Positions 16,081 through 24,591 of a stretch of 64,000 nucleotides of DNA are shown here, one piece after another. The notes beneath the pieces are model-generated. The model ran no database searches. It saw only the letters and a program-made list of their open reading frames with translations, and was not told the DNA's origin. The DNA comes from JAUXJB01 sp965226855 (lineage in GTDB: Bacteria; Myxococcota_A; UBA9160; SZUA-336). The stretch is from assembly GCA_965226855.1 (NCBI GenBank), contig CBDDEE010000031.1:248001-312000 (forward strand), written 5' to 3'. Numbering within the stretch: position 1 is the first letter of the stretch; each line of letters opens with the position of its first letter. The position numbers were made by a program, and so were the translations under genes.

Positions 16081-17355
16081 ATGCAACGCGTCGCCGTACT
16101 GGGAGCAGGGGCTGCGGGTCTGAGCGCCGCACGGGTACTGGCAGGTCGGGGGGACGACGTGGAGCTCTACGAGGCCCGCGATCGCGTCGGTGGGCGTGCC
16201 TTGACGGACTACGGGCTCGCGGGTCACCCCGTGGAGATGGGCGCCGAGTTCATCCATGGCGAGAACGTCGCGACCTGGGATTGGATCCGGGAATTCGGGG
16301 CCGAGACCAGCGGAGCTGCGCACTCCTATGCGAGCTGGGCGTACCGCGGCGGGGAGCTGGTCGATGCAGCCTCCTACGCGAAGATGCTCGGGACCAACCC
16401 TCTATCCGCCGTGGGTCGGCTTACACGCTCCTGGGTCGAGGCCGGGCGACCGGACGCGAGCCTGAGAGAGGTGCTGGGAACCTGGCAGGAGCACTTCGGT
16501 GGGCAACTCTCGGCGGAGGACCGCACCCTGCTGGGGAACCTGGCCGCACAGCTCAGCTCCTCGAACCTGGAAGAGCTCGGCGCGTACCGGGGGACTGAAG
16601 CGACCTACGAGGGGGACGGACGGCTCCAGCACTTTCGACTGCTGGGGGGCTACTCGCGATTGATGGACGCTGCAGCTGCCGGGCTATCGATCCGGCTCGC
16701 GGACTCGGTCGCGCGGGTCGAGTGGGATGAGCGCGGGGCTGAGATCATCGCTGCCTCCGGCCGCCAGCGCTTCGACAGCGTGATCGTGGCCTTGCCTCTG
16801 GGCGTCCTCAAGCGTGGCGACGTCGAGTTCGCTCCCGGTCTCCCGAAGGAGAAGGAGGACGCAATCGCACGGCTCAACACCGGGCACATCAACAAGATCG
16901 TGCTGAAGCTCGACCGCGTGTACTGGCCGCCGGACCTGACCTTCCTCTTCACACCGCACAAGACGCAGCTCTGGTGGCGCCCGGGGCAGGGTCAGGCCGC
17001 GGAGGAGCCCGTCCTCACGGCCTTTTTCGGCGGGCGCGACACCGCGGAGTTCGAGGCAATGAGCACGGAGGAGGCGCTGGTCGAGGCAACGCGCGATCTT
17101 GGCGACGTCCTCGGGCGAGCCCTGGCCGGCCACGTGCTAGACGGACGCTTCATCGCCTGGGGTGCCGAGCCCCATACAAAGATGGGCTACTCCTCCGTCC
17201 CCCCGGGTGGTTTGGGCCTGCGCGATCAGCTGGCAGCTCCGGTCGGCTGTCTGGCCTTTGCGGGCGAGGCCACAAACCCAACACGTCCCGCCACCGTACA
17301 CGGCGCCATCGAGTCCGGCCGCCGCGCGGCCGCTGAGGTCATCGCGAGAGCCTGA
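16081..17355 (+). CDS. FAD-dependent amine oxidase
   Basis: A 424-residue flavin amine oxidase of the monoamine/polyamine oxidase group, oxidising an amine to an imine and H2O2 or passing electrons elsewhere. The N-terminal dinucleotide-binding fold starts at once (VAVLGAGAAGLSAARVL) with the following Glu (ELYEARDRVGGRA), then GAEFIHGEN. The C-terminal FAD-binding segment is CLAFAGEATNPTRPATVHGA, followed by ESGRRAAAEV. There is no signal peptide, so it is cytoplasmic. It is 10 bp before an LLM enzyme and 0.9 kb before a spermidine-synthase-like protein, which hints at polyamine-like substrates. Confidence 0.92.
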   Translation: MQRVAVLGAGAAGLSAARVLAGRGDDVELYEARDRVGGRALTDYGLAGHPVEMGAEFIHGENVATWDWIREFGAETSGAAHSYASWAYRGGELVDAASYAKMLGTNPLSAVGRLTRSWVEAGRPDASLREVLGTWQEHFGGQLSAEDRTLLGNLAAQLSSSNLEELGAYRGTEATYEGDGRLQHFRLLGGYSRLMDAAAAGLSIRLADSVARVEWDERGAEIIAASGRQRFDSVIVALPLGVLKRGDVEFAPGLPKEKEDAIARLNTGHINKIVLKLDRVYWPPDLTFLFTPHKTQLWWRPGQGQAAEEPVLTAFFGGRDTAEFEAMSTEEALVEATRDLGDVLGRALAGHVLDGRFIAWGAEPHTKMGYSSVPPGGLGLRDQLAAPVGCLAFAGEATNPTRPATVHGAIESGRRAAAEVIARA

Positions 17356-17365
17356 GGAGTTGCAC

Positions 17366-18205
17366 ATGAAGCTCAGCCTCAACCTGCGCAACTGGGGACC
17401 ACAAGCACAGCGCGAGCTCATGCTCGAGTGCGCTCGGGCGGCAGACGCCTCCGCGCTGGACACGCTCTGGCTCAACGACCACGTGGCCGTCCCTGCGGCA
17501 GCGGCGTCGAAGGCGGATTCTGACTTCGCGACCGGAATCCAGGTAGACATCCTCGCGACGCTCGCCTTTCTCGCAGGCGCCACCAAGCGCATTGGCTTGG
17601 GGACCGCCGTCCTGCTGCTGCCCTACCGGCCCGCGTTTCTCACCGCCAAGTGGGTCGCGAGCATCCAGGCGCTTGCGGGGGAGCGCCTTCGCCTCGGCGT
17701 CGGGACGGGCTGGATGCCGACGGAGTTTCAAGTGCTCGGCGTGGAGCGCCGTGAGCGCGGCGCGCTGGCCGACGCCTCGCTCGCGCTCCTGCGCCGTTGC
17801 TTCGAGAGCGAAGACCTGGAGGTGAACGGCGAGCGCATCCTGTTCCAGCCCCGCCCGCCGTGTCCACCCATCTACGTGGGAGGCGCGCCCCCACACGCCT
17901 TCCGCCGCGCCATCCTGTATGGGGACGGCTGGATCCCCGCAGGCGTCGAGCCCGACGTCCTCGCGACCCAGATCCCGGAGCTGCAGAAGCTGGCAGAGGA
18001 AGCCGGGCGAGAGCCCCTCGAGATCATCGCCATGAAGACGCTCCCGCTCGACGATCCGCCGCGCGCGGTCGATTATGCGAGCGCCTTCGCCGCGGTGGGC
18101 GTGCACCACCTCGTCCACACCCAGCGCTACGACGACGCCGCAGAGTACCGCCGCAACATCGACGTCCTCTGCGACCGCATCCTCCCTGCAATCGCCTCCG
18201 CCTAG
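17366..18205 (+). CDS. LLM-class F420-dependent oxidoreductase (TIGR03619-like)
   Basis: A 279-residue luciferase-like barrel. It starts KLSLNLRNWG, has DTLWLNDHVAVPA, a GLGTAVLLLPYRPAFLTAKW strand and ERLRLGVGTGWMPTEF, then PPIYVGGAPPHAFRRA, all typical of this family. GAGGAG lies 6 nt before the ATG at 17366. It is the second gene of a three-gene group with amine oxidase and the spermidine-synthase-like protein and may act on a related metabolite, but nothing in the sequence names the substrate. Confidence 0.88.
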   Translation: MKLSLNLRNWGPQAQRELMLECARAADASALDTLWLNDHVAVPAAAASKADSDFATGIQVDILATLAFLAGATKRIGLGTAVLLLPYRPAFLTAKWVASIQALAGERLRLGVGTGWMPTEFQVLGVERRERGALADASLALLRRCFESEDLEVNGERILFQPRPPCPPIYVGGAPPHAFRRAILYGDGWIPAGVEPDVLATQIPELQKLAEEAGREPLEIIAMKTLPLDDPPRAVDYASAFAAVGVHHLVHTQRYDDAAEYRRNIDVLCDRILPAIASA

Positions 18206-18237
18206 AGTCCTAATGCGCGCCCTGAGGAGTGGCAAAA

Positions 18238-19752
18238 ATGAAGTCCCTCTACCTCTTTGTCGTAGTCTTCGTAGCTGGCGCGGCGGTCCTTGCGGTCGAG
18301 CTGCTCGGGACGCGAATCCTCGGACCCTTCTACGGCGTGAGCCTGTTCCTATGGTCTGCGCTCATCACGGTGACGCTAGTCGCGCTGAGCGTGGGCTACG
18401 CCATCGGCGGGCGTTTTGCAGATCGTGGGCCGACCTTCTTTCGACTCTGCGTTCTCGTTGCCTGCGCGGGTGCCTGGCTGCTGTTGGTCCCCTGGCTTCG
18501 AGACCCGGTGCTCCGGATCACCGAGCCCATCGGTCTGCGCTTCGCCGTGCTCGCGGCGGCCTTTCTTCTCTTCACACCGCCACTGACGCTCCTGGGAATG
18601 GTCAGCCCGTACGCGATCCGATTGCGCGCGCCGAGCCTTGGGGAGGTCGGACGTACCGCGGGCGATCTCTACGCGATCTCGACGATCGGCAGCGTAATCG
18701 CAGCGCTCCTCACCGGCTTCTTCCTCATTCCCAGCGTTGGCGTCAGCGGTCTCACCGTCATCGTCGGGCTCACGTTGCTGGCCACCGCGCTGGTCGGACT
18801 CGTGGCCGCGCGGCGAGTCGTTGCGAGCGTTGGGGTCGGCTGCGTCTTAGTGGCCGGCGGGATCAGCCTCATAGCCCGGCAGCAGTCGGCAGACCCGGAC
18901 CGCGGTCTCCTCGCGCTCGAGCAAAGTCCTTATGCGGAGCTCCGCGTCCTCGACCAGGATGGCATGCGATATCTGCTGATCGACGGCGGCGTGCACAGCG
19001 CGATCAACCCGAGAACTTACGAGTCGTACTTCCCCTATGTCCACGTGCTCGACCTGGCTCGACGCCAGTTCGCCATACCCGGCGACATGCTGCTCATCGG
19101 CCTTGGCGGCGGCTCCGTGGTAAAGGAGTTCGCCAGCCATGGTTGGCAGATCGACGCGGTGGAGATCGACCGGGTGGTCACCGAGCTCGCGTACCAGAGC
19201 TTCGGTCTCAAAGCTTCTGAGGCGGAGGTCTTCCACGCGGATGGACGCCGGTTCCTCGCCACGACCACGAAGAGCTACGACCTGATCGTCATCGACGCCT
19301 TCGGCAGCAGCTCCGTCCCCTTTCACCTGGTCACGCGCGAGTCCTTCGCACTCATGGCCGCGCATCTGAAGCCGCGAGGTGTACTTGCCCTCAACCTGGA
19401 ATCCGTGGGCTGGCGAGATCAGGTCGTTCGCTCGCTCGCCGCCACTCTTGGGCGAGAGTTTTCCCACGTGCTGGCTCTGCCCATCGCCGAGCCACCGAAC
19501 ACGCTGGGAAATCTGGTACTGCTCGCATCGCGCCGAGATTTCGAGCTCCGCGAGGAGCAGGCCCCGACACGCGACCGGTTCAGCACCACATACTGGAAGA
19601 ACCACGCCTGGGACAATCGCTTCAAGCCCGACGTAAGCGACGCTCCCGTGCTCACCGACGATCTCAACCCCATCGACACCTGGTCCGAACGGATCAACCT
19701 GGTCGCCCGCAAAGACCTCCACGAAACTTTTGCAAGCGGTATGAGCTGGTAG
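18238..19752 (+). CDS. Membrane-fused spermidine synthase-like protein
   Basis: The 504-residue protein joins an N-terminal membrane part of about six to seven helices (residues 1-215) to a C-terminal spermidine-synthase-like methyltransferase fold. The cytosolic part shows LLIGLGGGSVVKEF (nucleotide loop), DAVEIDRVV (acidic residue at the end of strand two) and DLIVIDAFGSSSVPFHL in the place of the usual D-x-x-D-P active-site loop. That last change makes true aminopropyl transfer uncertain. Fused-MFS/SpeE-like proteins are common in proteobacteria and mostly uncharacterised. ATG at 18238 follows GAGGAG by 8 nt. Confidence 0.85.
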   Translation: MKSLYLFVVVFVAGAAVLAVELLGTRILGPFYGVSLFLWSALITVTLVALSVGYAIGGRFADRGPTFFRLCVLVACAGAWLLLVPWLRDPVLRITEPIGLRFAVLAAAFLLFTPPLTLLGMVSPYAIRLRAPSLGEVGRTAGDLYAISTIGSVIAALLTGFFLIPSVGVSGLTVIVGLTLLATALVGLVAARRVVASVGVGCVLVAGGISLIARQQSADPDRGLLALEQSPYAELRVLDQDGMRYLLIDGGVHSAINPRTYESYFPYVHVLDLARRQFAIPGDMLLIGLGGGSVVKEFASHGWQIDAVEIDRVVTELAYQSFGLKASEAEVFHADGRRFLATTTKSYDLIVIDAFGSSSVPFHLVTRESFALMAAHLKPRGVLALNLESVGWRDQVVRSLAATLGREFSHVLALPIAEPPNTLGNLVLLASRRDFELREEQAPTRDRFSTTYWKNHAWDNRFKPDVSDAPVLTDDLNPIDTWSERINLVARKDLHETFASGMSW

Positions 19753-19758
19753 AGATGC

Positions 19759-20076
19759 TCAGGAGTCGTCGAGCGGTCGGATGACGCCCGTCTCCTCCAC
19801 TATCACGGGATACCCGTCGAGCATCTCGGGCAATCGCGCGTCCAGCTCAGGCGTCCTCTCGACAACCATGACCTTGAGGCAGGGCGTCTCGCCGTCATCG
19901 AGCAGACCAACGTAGACACCGACTACACCGGGAATCGCCAGAAGCTCCTCGTCGCGCGCCTCTAACACCGCACTGATCTCAGCGAGAGACAAGTCCTGCG
20001 TGACCTGCTCATCTCCGTTGCTGTTGCAAGCAATCGCGAGGATCGTTGTCAGACCGAGAAAAAGAGAAGCCCTCAG
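19759..20076 (-). CDS. Small lipoprotein resembling the protease N-terminal domain
   Basis: The frame encodes a lipoprotein signal (SLFLGLTTILAIAC, Cys at the lipobox) followed by an 80-residue domain. The domain, GVVGVYVGLLDDGETPCLKV then ELDARLPEMLDGYPVIVEET and IRPL, aligns with residues about 60-115 of the protease encoded just upstream (GVLGTATGLTAKGEFAVVV, ASTIRGLPEFLGDAEVVVRV, IRAL). No ATG or GTG is available in front of the signal peptide: CTG at 20076, overlapping the protease stop and preceded by GGGG, is the best guess. A TTG at 19992 would give a shorter form without the signal. Function unknown; see the paired protease. Confidence 0.6.
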   Translation of the reverse strand: MRASLFLGLTTILAIACNSNGDEQVTQDLSLAEISAVLEARDEELLAIPGVVGVYVGLLDDGETPCLKVMVVERTPELDARLPEMLDGYPVIVEETGVIRPLDDS

Positions 20077-21167
20077 TTCCCCACCATACTTGCCTTGAGG
20101 AAGCTGAGCACTTCGTCGATCGGGTTCGCCACGGCAATCTGGCTACTGCCGGCGAAGAGGAGACCAACCGCACCAGGGTCAGTGTTTTCGTCTTCCACCA
20201 TGAGCGAGCCAGAGTCGCCGCCTGCAATGAACTTGCTACCCCGGTTGCGGATGATGATCTGGCCGGTGAATGTCTTGACGAAGGCACGGCTCCCGGCACA
20301 CTCGTTGTCGTAGGCGACGGAAACCGTAGCGTTGAGACCCTCGACCCGGCTGCGAGTGAGCCCCGTCGTACGACCGCTCTTCTTGACATTCTGGTTGATG
20401 GAGGCCGCCACCGTCTCGCTCGAGATCGTTCCGACCTCGAGGATGGAGCCGCTCGAATCCACCATCTCCGGAATGACGTTCGCGCTCGACGCATCGACGT
20501 TGTTTCCGGAAAGAGAGCTCGTCTTGACCAGCGTCGCAACCTCCTGAGCGTTCCCAGCGTTACAGCTGACATCGATGAGCCCAGGCTGAATGATCGGATC
20601 CCCAGTCGTTGCGGCTGCACTATTCCCGCCTGAGACGATGTCCGCCTCGAATACATGGTAGTTGCTGAGGATGCGCTGCCGCCCACCGACCTGAATTAGC
20701 GCTCCAAGCGTACCGCCGCAGCAGTAGCCGTTGGCCAGATCGTAGCCCCAGCCCCCAGAGGTGCCCAGCTGGATGGGGATAGTCTGCATGCCTCTGTGGT
20801 CGGTACCAGTCTGTTCGTTGTCTTTCGGGGGCTTGCTCGGCGGACCCTTGAGGGCGCGGATTGGATCGGTGACACGAACGACCACCTCGGCATCGCCGAG
20901 AAACTCCGGGAGGCCGCGGATCGTGCTCGCGAGGGAGGCGCTCTCTTGGTTGACGTAGACGACCACAGCGAATTCGCCCTTGGCGGTCAGCCCCGTAGCG
21001 GTGCCTAACACTCCGGATCGGGCCATCAGGCCAGGGGTGTGGGCATCCTGGATCGCCATCACGTGCGCCAGGCGCGGGTTGTTCCCGACGCCTTGGGCAG
21101 CCGCTGGCGCGGCCAGCCCAAGCGACACGAGAATGGCCAATCCAACGAAAGTTGAGATGCTACGCAT
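20073..21167 (-). CDS. Secreted trypsin-fold serine protease (Nal1-like)
   Basis: A 364-residue exported protein: signal peptide (1-28, ending APAAAQ), an N-terminal domain of about 80 residues, a Pro/Lys linker, then a chymotrypsin-fold protease. The catalytic His is in ILSNYHVFE after the opening CCGGTLGALI, and the catalytic Ser is in FIAGGDSGSLMVED with the oxyanion Gly-Asp-Ser-Gly. The N-terminal domain is repeated as a separate lipoprotein in the next gene. ATG at 21167 follows AGGAGG by 5 nt, so a longer start at 21191 is unlikely. The target protein is not known. Confidence 0.85.
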   Translation of the reverse strand: MRSISTFVGLAILVSLGLAAPAAAQGVGNNPRLAHVMAIQDAHTPGLMARSGVLGTATGLTAKGEFAVVVYVNQESASLASTIRGLPEFLGDAEVVVRVTDPIRALKGPPSKPPKDNEQTGTDHRGMQTIPIQLGTSGGWGYDLANGYCCGGTLGALIQVGGRQRILSNYHVFEADIVSGGNSAAATTGDPIIQPGLIDVSCNAGNAQEVATLVKTSSLSGNNVDASSANVIPEMVDSSGSILEVGTISSETVAASINQNVKKSGRTTGLTRSRVEGLNATVSVAYDNECAGSRAFVKTFTGQIIIRNRGSKFIAGGDSGSLMVEDENTDPGAVGLLFAGSSQIAVANPIDEVLSFLKASMVGN

Positions 21168-21726
21168 GGTTGCCTCCTCGGAGTTCCCCATAGTGGGAAA
21201 CGCGAGCAGCTACGAACACTTGAAAGAAGTATGAGCCCGCGAATTCCCGGTAGTCAAGGCTGTGCGGCCGCAGACCGGCGCGCCACTGACATATCGGACT
21301 CGTGACGGATTCGCTGAACACCTTTGATCTGGAACGCATCGGCCTGGAGATCAACGCCGCGCGGGAGCTCAGACCCGCCAGGCCCCACTCCGCCTGATCG
21401 GCTCGGGCTTCGAGATCCCGGCCGTCGAGACACCAGCAGGGATCGTCCTTCGGGCGGAGCTTCCCCCGGGGGAAGCTCCGAGCTCAGCAAATCTCGCAAG
21501 AAATGTGAGATGCCTCTTGACAGGTTTTGGAGAACACAACCGCTCCGCAGTTCTCAGGACCGGGATTCTGTTCCTCGTCGAATAAACCGCTCTCTGACAC
21601 TCGATCCCGCGAGTTCTGTTCCGGAGATTGCAGATCGCTGAGATCGTGTCGTACGTCAGATCCTCCGACACCGAAATACGTAGCGCTATCTTCTTAGTCA
21701 TTCTTGATCCAAATGAAAGGGAAGTC
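21168..21726. other. Intergenic region before the HNH nuclease gene
   Basis: About 560 bp. It contains a 26-bp perfect palindrome at 21455-21480 and a 31-codon open frame at 21302-21397 (GTG start, ends in TGA) that has no recognisable relatives and is not called. Base composition is lower in GC in the last 150 bp before the nuclease gene. Nothing else is visible. Confidence 0.6.
21455..21480. repeat. 26-bp perfect palindrome, 5' of the HNH gene
   Basis: Positions 21455-21467 are the exact reverse complement of 21468-21480. The core AGCTTCCCCCGGGGGAAGCT is closely related to the hairpin at 22732-22759 on the other side of the HNH nuclease gene. It may be a terminator or the edge of a mobile or repeat unit. 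Confidence 0.8.
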
Positions 21727-22716
21727 ATGAACACTAGCCCCCTCGGACGTATGTCCAATAGCGAGCTGCTTCTTGCACTCAACAAGCTCGTGGCGAGTAG
21801 CCGCAATGTCGTTGCAGATCTTCTGGCCCACATCGCTGAGGTAGATGCGCGCGATCTCTACCTTGCGGAGGGCTGCTCCTCCATGTTCCGCTACTGCACC
21901 GAGGTGCTGCACTTCTCGGAGGCGACTGCGTTTCACAGGATCCATGTCGCTCGTGCTGCGCGCAGGTTTTTGATTCTTCTGGAGCACGTGCGACAAGGGC
22001 GGATCCACCTTGCCGGACTGAGCTTGCTCGTACCTCATCTGACTCTGGAGAATCACGTCGAGCTTCTTGACCTGGCGTGCCACAAGAGCAAGCGCGCAAT
22101 CGAGAAGTTTCTGGCGGATCGCGCACCAAGGCCTGACGTTCCAGCGCTTGTCCGGGAGCTAGCTGAGACGAGAGGTGTCTCCGCCAGGACAGAGGACTCG
22201 CGCAAACCAGACGAGCCGGTAGCGCTTGGCCCGGATCCGCGGGCGCAGGCCAGCCCTCTGCCCGCAGCTTGCTCTCAGAACTTTGCTCCAGAACCGCTCG
22301 GCCACCGACGGTACAAGATCCAGTTCACGGCCAGCCAGCAGCTGTGCGACAAGCTCCGCGAAGCACAAGCATTGCTTCGACATCAGCTTCCGGACGGCGA
22401 CCTCGCGCAGGTGTTCGATCGCGCCCTTACCTTGCTGATCGAAGACACGCGTCGGAGGAAGTTCGCGGAAAGTAGGAGACTTCGAAGGCAGTCGAGAGTG
22501 GATCGTCCCGCAAGGGCCGCATCTCGACACATTCCCGCGGCAATCAAGCGGGCAATCGCAGCGCGAGACGGAGGCCGATGCGTATTCGTGGGGCGCACCG
22601 GGCGCCGGTGCGGGTCAGCGGACTTCGTGGAGTATCGCCACCTGGACCCTTGGGCGGCATCGAGGTGCCATTCGGTCGAGAGGATCGAGCTGCGATGTCG
22701 AGCACATAACCAGTAG
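21727..22716 (+). CDS. HNH endonuclease (DUF222-like multicopy family), tail truncated
   Basis: The 329-residue product has a helical N-terminal domain (NSELLLALNKLVASSRNVVA, FRYCTEVLHFSEATAFHRI) and a C-terminal HNH domain: AIAARDGGRCVFVG, VEYRHLDPWA and IELRCRAHN. Proteins of this type occur in many copies in some deltaproteobacterial and actinobacterial genomes; their role is not settled. ATG at 21727 follows AAAGGGAAG. The frame ends at TAG directly after HNQ. The fragment near 8.0 kb has TAC (Tyr) at that place and a further tail, and here the codons AA follow the TAG, so the stop looks like a nonsense mutation. The metal-binding residues are retained. Confidence 0.82.
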   Translation: MNTSPLGRMSNSELLLALNKLVASSRNVVADLLAHIAEVDARDLYLAEGCSSMFRYCTEVLHFSEATAFHRIHVARAARRFLILLEHVRQGRIHLAGLSLLVPHLTLENHVELLDLACHKSKRAIEKFLADRAPRPDVPALVRELAETRGVSARTEDSRKPDEPVALGPDPRAQASPLPAACSQNFAPEPLGHRRYKIQFTASQQLCDKLREAQALLRHQLPDGDLAQVFDRALTLLIEDTRRRKFAESRRLRRQSRVDRPARAASRHIPAAIKRAIAARDGGRCVFVGRTGRRCGSADFVEYRHLDPWAASRCHSVERIELRCRAHNQ

Positions 22717-22731
22717 GCAGCGAATCGCGAG

Positions 22732-22759
22732 ACACAACTTCCCCCAGGGGAAGTTGTGT
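22732..22759. repeat. Hairpin 3' of the HNH gene, related to the 21455 palindrome
   Basis: A 13-bp perfect stem (22732-22744 with 22747-22759) and a 2-nt loop. The core AACTTCCCCCAGGGGAAGTT differs from the 21455 palindrome mainly by paired changes. It sits between the convergent stops of the HNH gene and typA and could also act as a two-way terminator. Confidence 0.8.
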
Positions 22760-22765
22760 AAACCG

Positions 22766-24556
22766 CTAGCCTCGTTTTCTCAGGCGGGAGGGGAGTTTGC
22801 GTTTGCGGAGGCGGAGGGAGGTGGGGGTGACTTCCAGGAGCTCGTCGTGCTCGATCCACTCAAGGGCGCTCTCGATCGTGGTTTCGCGCGGGGGGGTGAG
22901 GATGGATTGTTCGTCTTTTCCTGCGGCTCGGATGTTGGTGAGTTTTTTCTGGCGGCAGACGTTCACGTTCATGTCGCTCGTGCGGCGGTTCTCTCCGACC
23001 ACCTGGCCTTCATACACTCGAATACCGGCGGGGACGAACATGGTGGCACGCGCCTGGATACCGAAGAGGGCATAGGGGGTGGTCTGGCCGGACTCGCTGG
23101 CGACGATGGCGCCGACTCCGCGGCGTGCCAGGTCGCCGGCGTAGGGCTCGTAGCCGCTTACCGTGCGGTGGAGTACGCCCTCGCCGCGCGTATCGGAGAG
23201 AAACTCCGAGCGGTAGCCAAAGAGGCCGCGGCTTGGGACCACGAACTCGAGGTGGGTCCGGCCACTGCGCTGCTCCATGCCGATCAGGCGCCCCTTGCGT
23301 GAGCTGAGTTTCTCCATGACAGAGCCGGCGTAACGCTCGGGCGCGTCGACGGCGACGTCCTCTACGGGCTCGCACTTCTCGCCGTCGATCTCGCGCAGGA
23401 TGATTTCGGGACGCGAGACCGCGAACTCGTAGCCCTCGCGACGCATCGTCTCGATCAGCACCGCGATCTGCAGCTCGCCCCGGCCCGCAACCTCGTAGGT
23501 GTCCGGCGTGTCGGCCGCTTCGACCCCGATCGAGACGTTCCCCAGCGCCTCACGCTCGAGCCTCTCCGCGATCTGGCGACTCGTGAGGAAGCGTCCTTCC
23601 TGCCCCGAAAAAGGCGAGGTGTTGACCGAGAAGCGCACGCGAACGGTGGGCGGGTCGACGCGGATGCGAGGCAGCGGCTCCGGGGAATCGCGGTCACAGA
23701 TCGTGTCTCCGATCTCGATCGAGTTGACGCCCGCGATGATGACCAGCTCTCCCGCCTCGGCTCGCTCGAGCTCGACGCGCTCCAGGCCACGCGAGCCAAA
23801 CAGCTTGGTGATGCGAAAGATCTCGGGGTCGCCCTCCTCGGGAACCCGGACTGCGAGCCTCCCACGCTCAAGGACGCCTCGCTCCACACGACCGATCACG
23901 AGGCGCCCCAGGTAGTCGTCGTAGCCGAGCGTCACGGCCTGGAACTGGAACGGTCCATCGGCGTCGACGTCAGGCGCCGGCGCGTGGGTCAGGATCATAT
24001 CGAGGAGCGGACTCAGGTCCTTGCGGGGATGATCGGGCTCGAGAGCCGCGACGCCCTGCTTCGCCGACGCGTAGACGACGGGAAAATCGAGCTGCGCGTC
24101 GCTGGCACCCAGCTCGACCAGCAGGTCGAAGACCTGATCGAGGATCTCCGTGGCGCGCTGATCAGGGCGGTCCATCTTGTTGACCACGACCATCGGAGGC
24201 AGGCCGTGCTCCAGCGCCTTGCTCATCACAAAACGCGTCTGCGGCATGACACCCTCGACCGCGTCCACCAGGAGAAGCACGCTGTCGACCATGCCCAGAA
24301 CGCGCTCCACCTCGCCGCCGAAGTCCGCATGGCCGGGCGTGTCCACCAGGTGGATGCGCACACCGCCGTACTCCACCGCTGTATTCTTGGCGCGGATCGT
24401 AATGCCGCGCTCGCGCTCCAGGTCGCCGCTGTCCATCACGCGTTCCTCGACCTGCTGGTTGTCTCGGAACGCACCGGTCTGTCGCAAGAGCCCGTCCAGC
24501 AGGGTGGTCTTGCCGTGATCGACGTGCGCAATGATGGCGACGTTGCGGAGGTCCAT
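22766..24556 (-). CDS. typA: Ribosome-associated GTPase TypA/BipA
   Basis: A 596-residue translational GTPase of the elongation factor family, acting in ribosome assembly and stress responses. G1 AHVDHGKTTLLDGLL, the switch region ERGITIRAKNTAV, G3 DTPGHADFGGEVER and G4 VVNKMDRPDQR are all visible at the N-terminus, followed by EF-Tu domain II, an EF-G domain V-like segment (GRGELQIAVLIETMRREGYE) and the TypA-specific C-terminal domain (SRGLFGYRSEFL). Length is normal for the family. The long open frame that continues upstream is not coding: homology begins at MDLRNVAIIAHVDH. Confidence 0.96.
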   Translation of the reverse strand: MDLRNVAIIAHVDHGKTTLLDGLLRQTGAFRDNQQVEERVMDSGDLERERGITIRAKNTAVEYGGVRIHLVDTPGHADFGGEVERVLGMVDSVLLLVDAVEGVMPQTRFVMSKALEHGLPPMVVVNKMDRPDQRATEILDQVFDLLVELGASDAQLDFPVVYASAKQGVAALEPDHPRKDLSPLLDMILTHAPAPDVDADGPFQFQAVTLGYDDYLGRLVIGRVERGVLERGRLAVRVPEEGDPEIFRITKLFGSRGLERVELERAEAGELVIIAGVNSIEIGDTICDRDSPEPLPRIRVDPPTVRVRFSVNTSPFSGQEGRFLTSRQIAERLEREALGNVSIGVEAADTPDTYEVAGRGELQIAVLIETMRREGYEFAVSRPEIILREIDGEKCEPVEDVAVDAPERYAGSVMEKLSSRKGRLIGMEQRSGRTHLEFVVPSRGLFGYRSEFLSDTRGEGVLHRTVSGYEPYAGDLARRGVGAIVASESGQTTPYALFGIQARATMFVPAGIRVYEGQVVGENRRTSDMNVNVCRQKKLTNIRAAGKDEQSILTPPRETTIESALEWIEHDELLEVTPTSLRLRKRKLPSRLRKRG

Positions 24557-24591
24557 GGGCGCGCGGAGGCTAGCAGACGAGAGGATTGCGG

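Noticed and set aside
21302..21397. 31-codon open frame upstream of the HNH gene
   Set aside because: Short, no recognisable similarity, no clear ribosome site.
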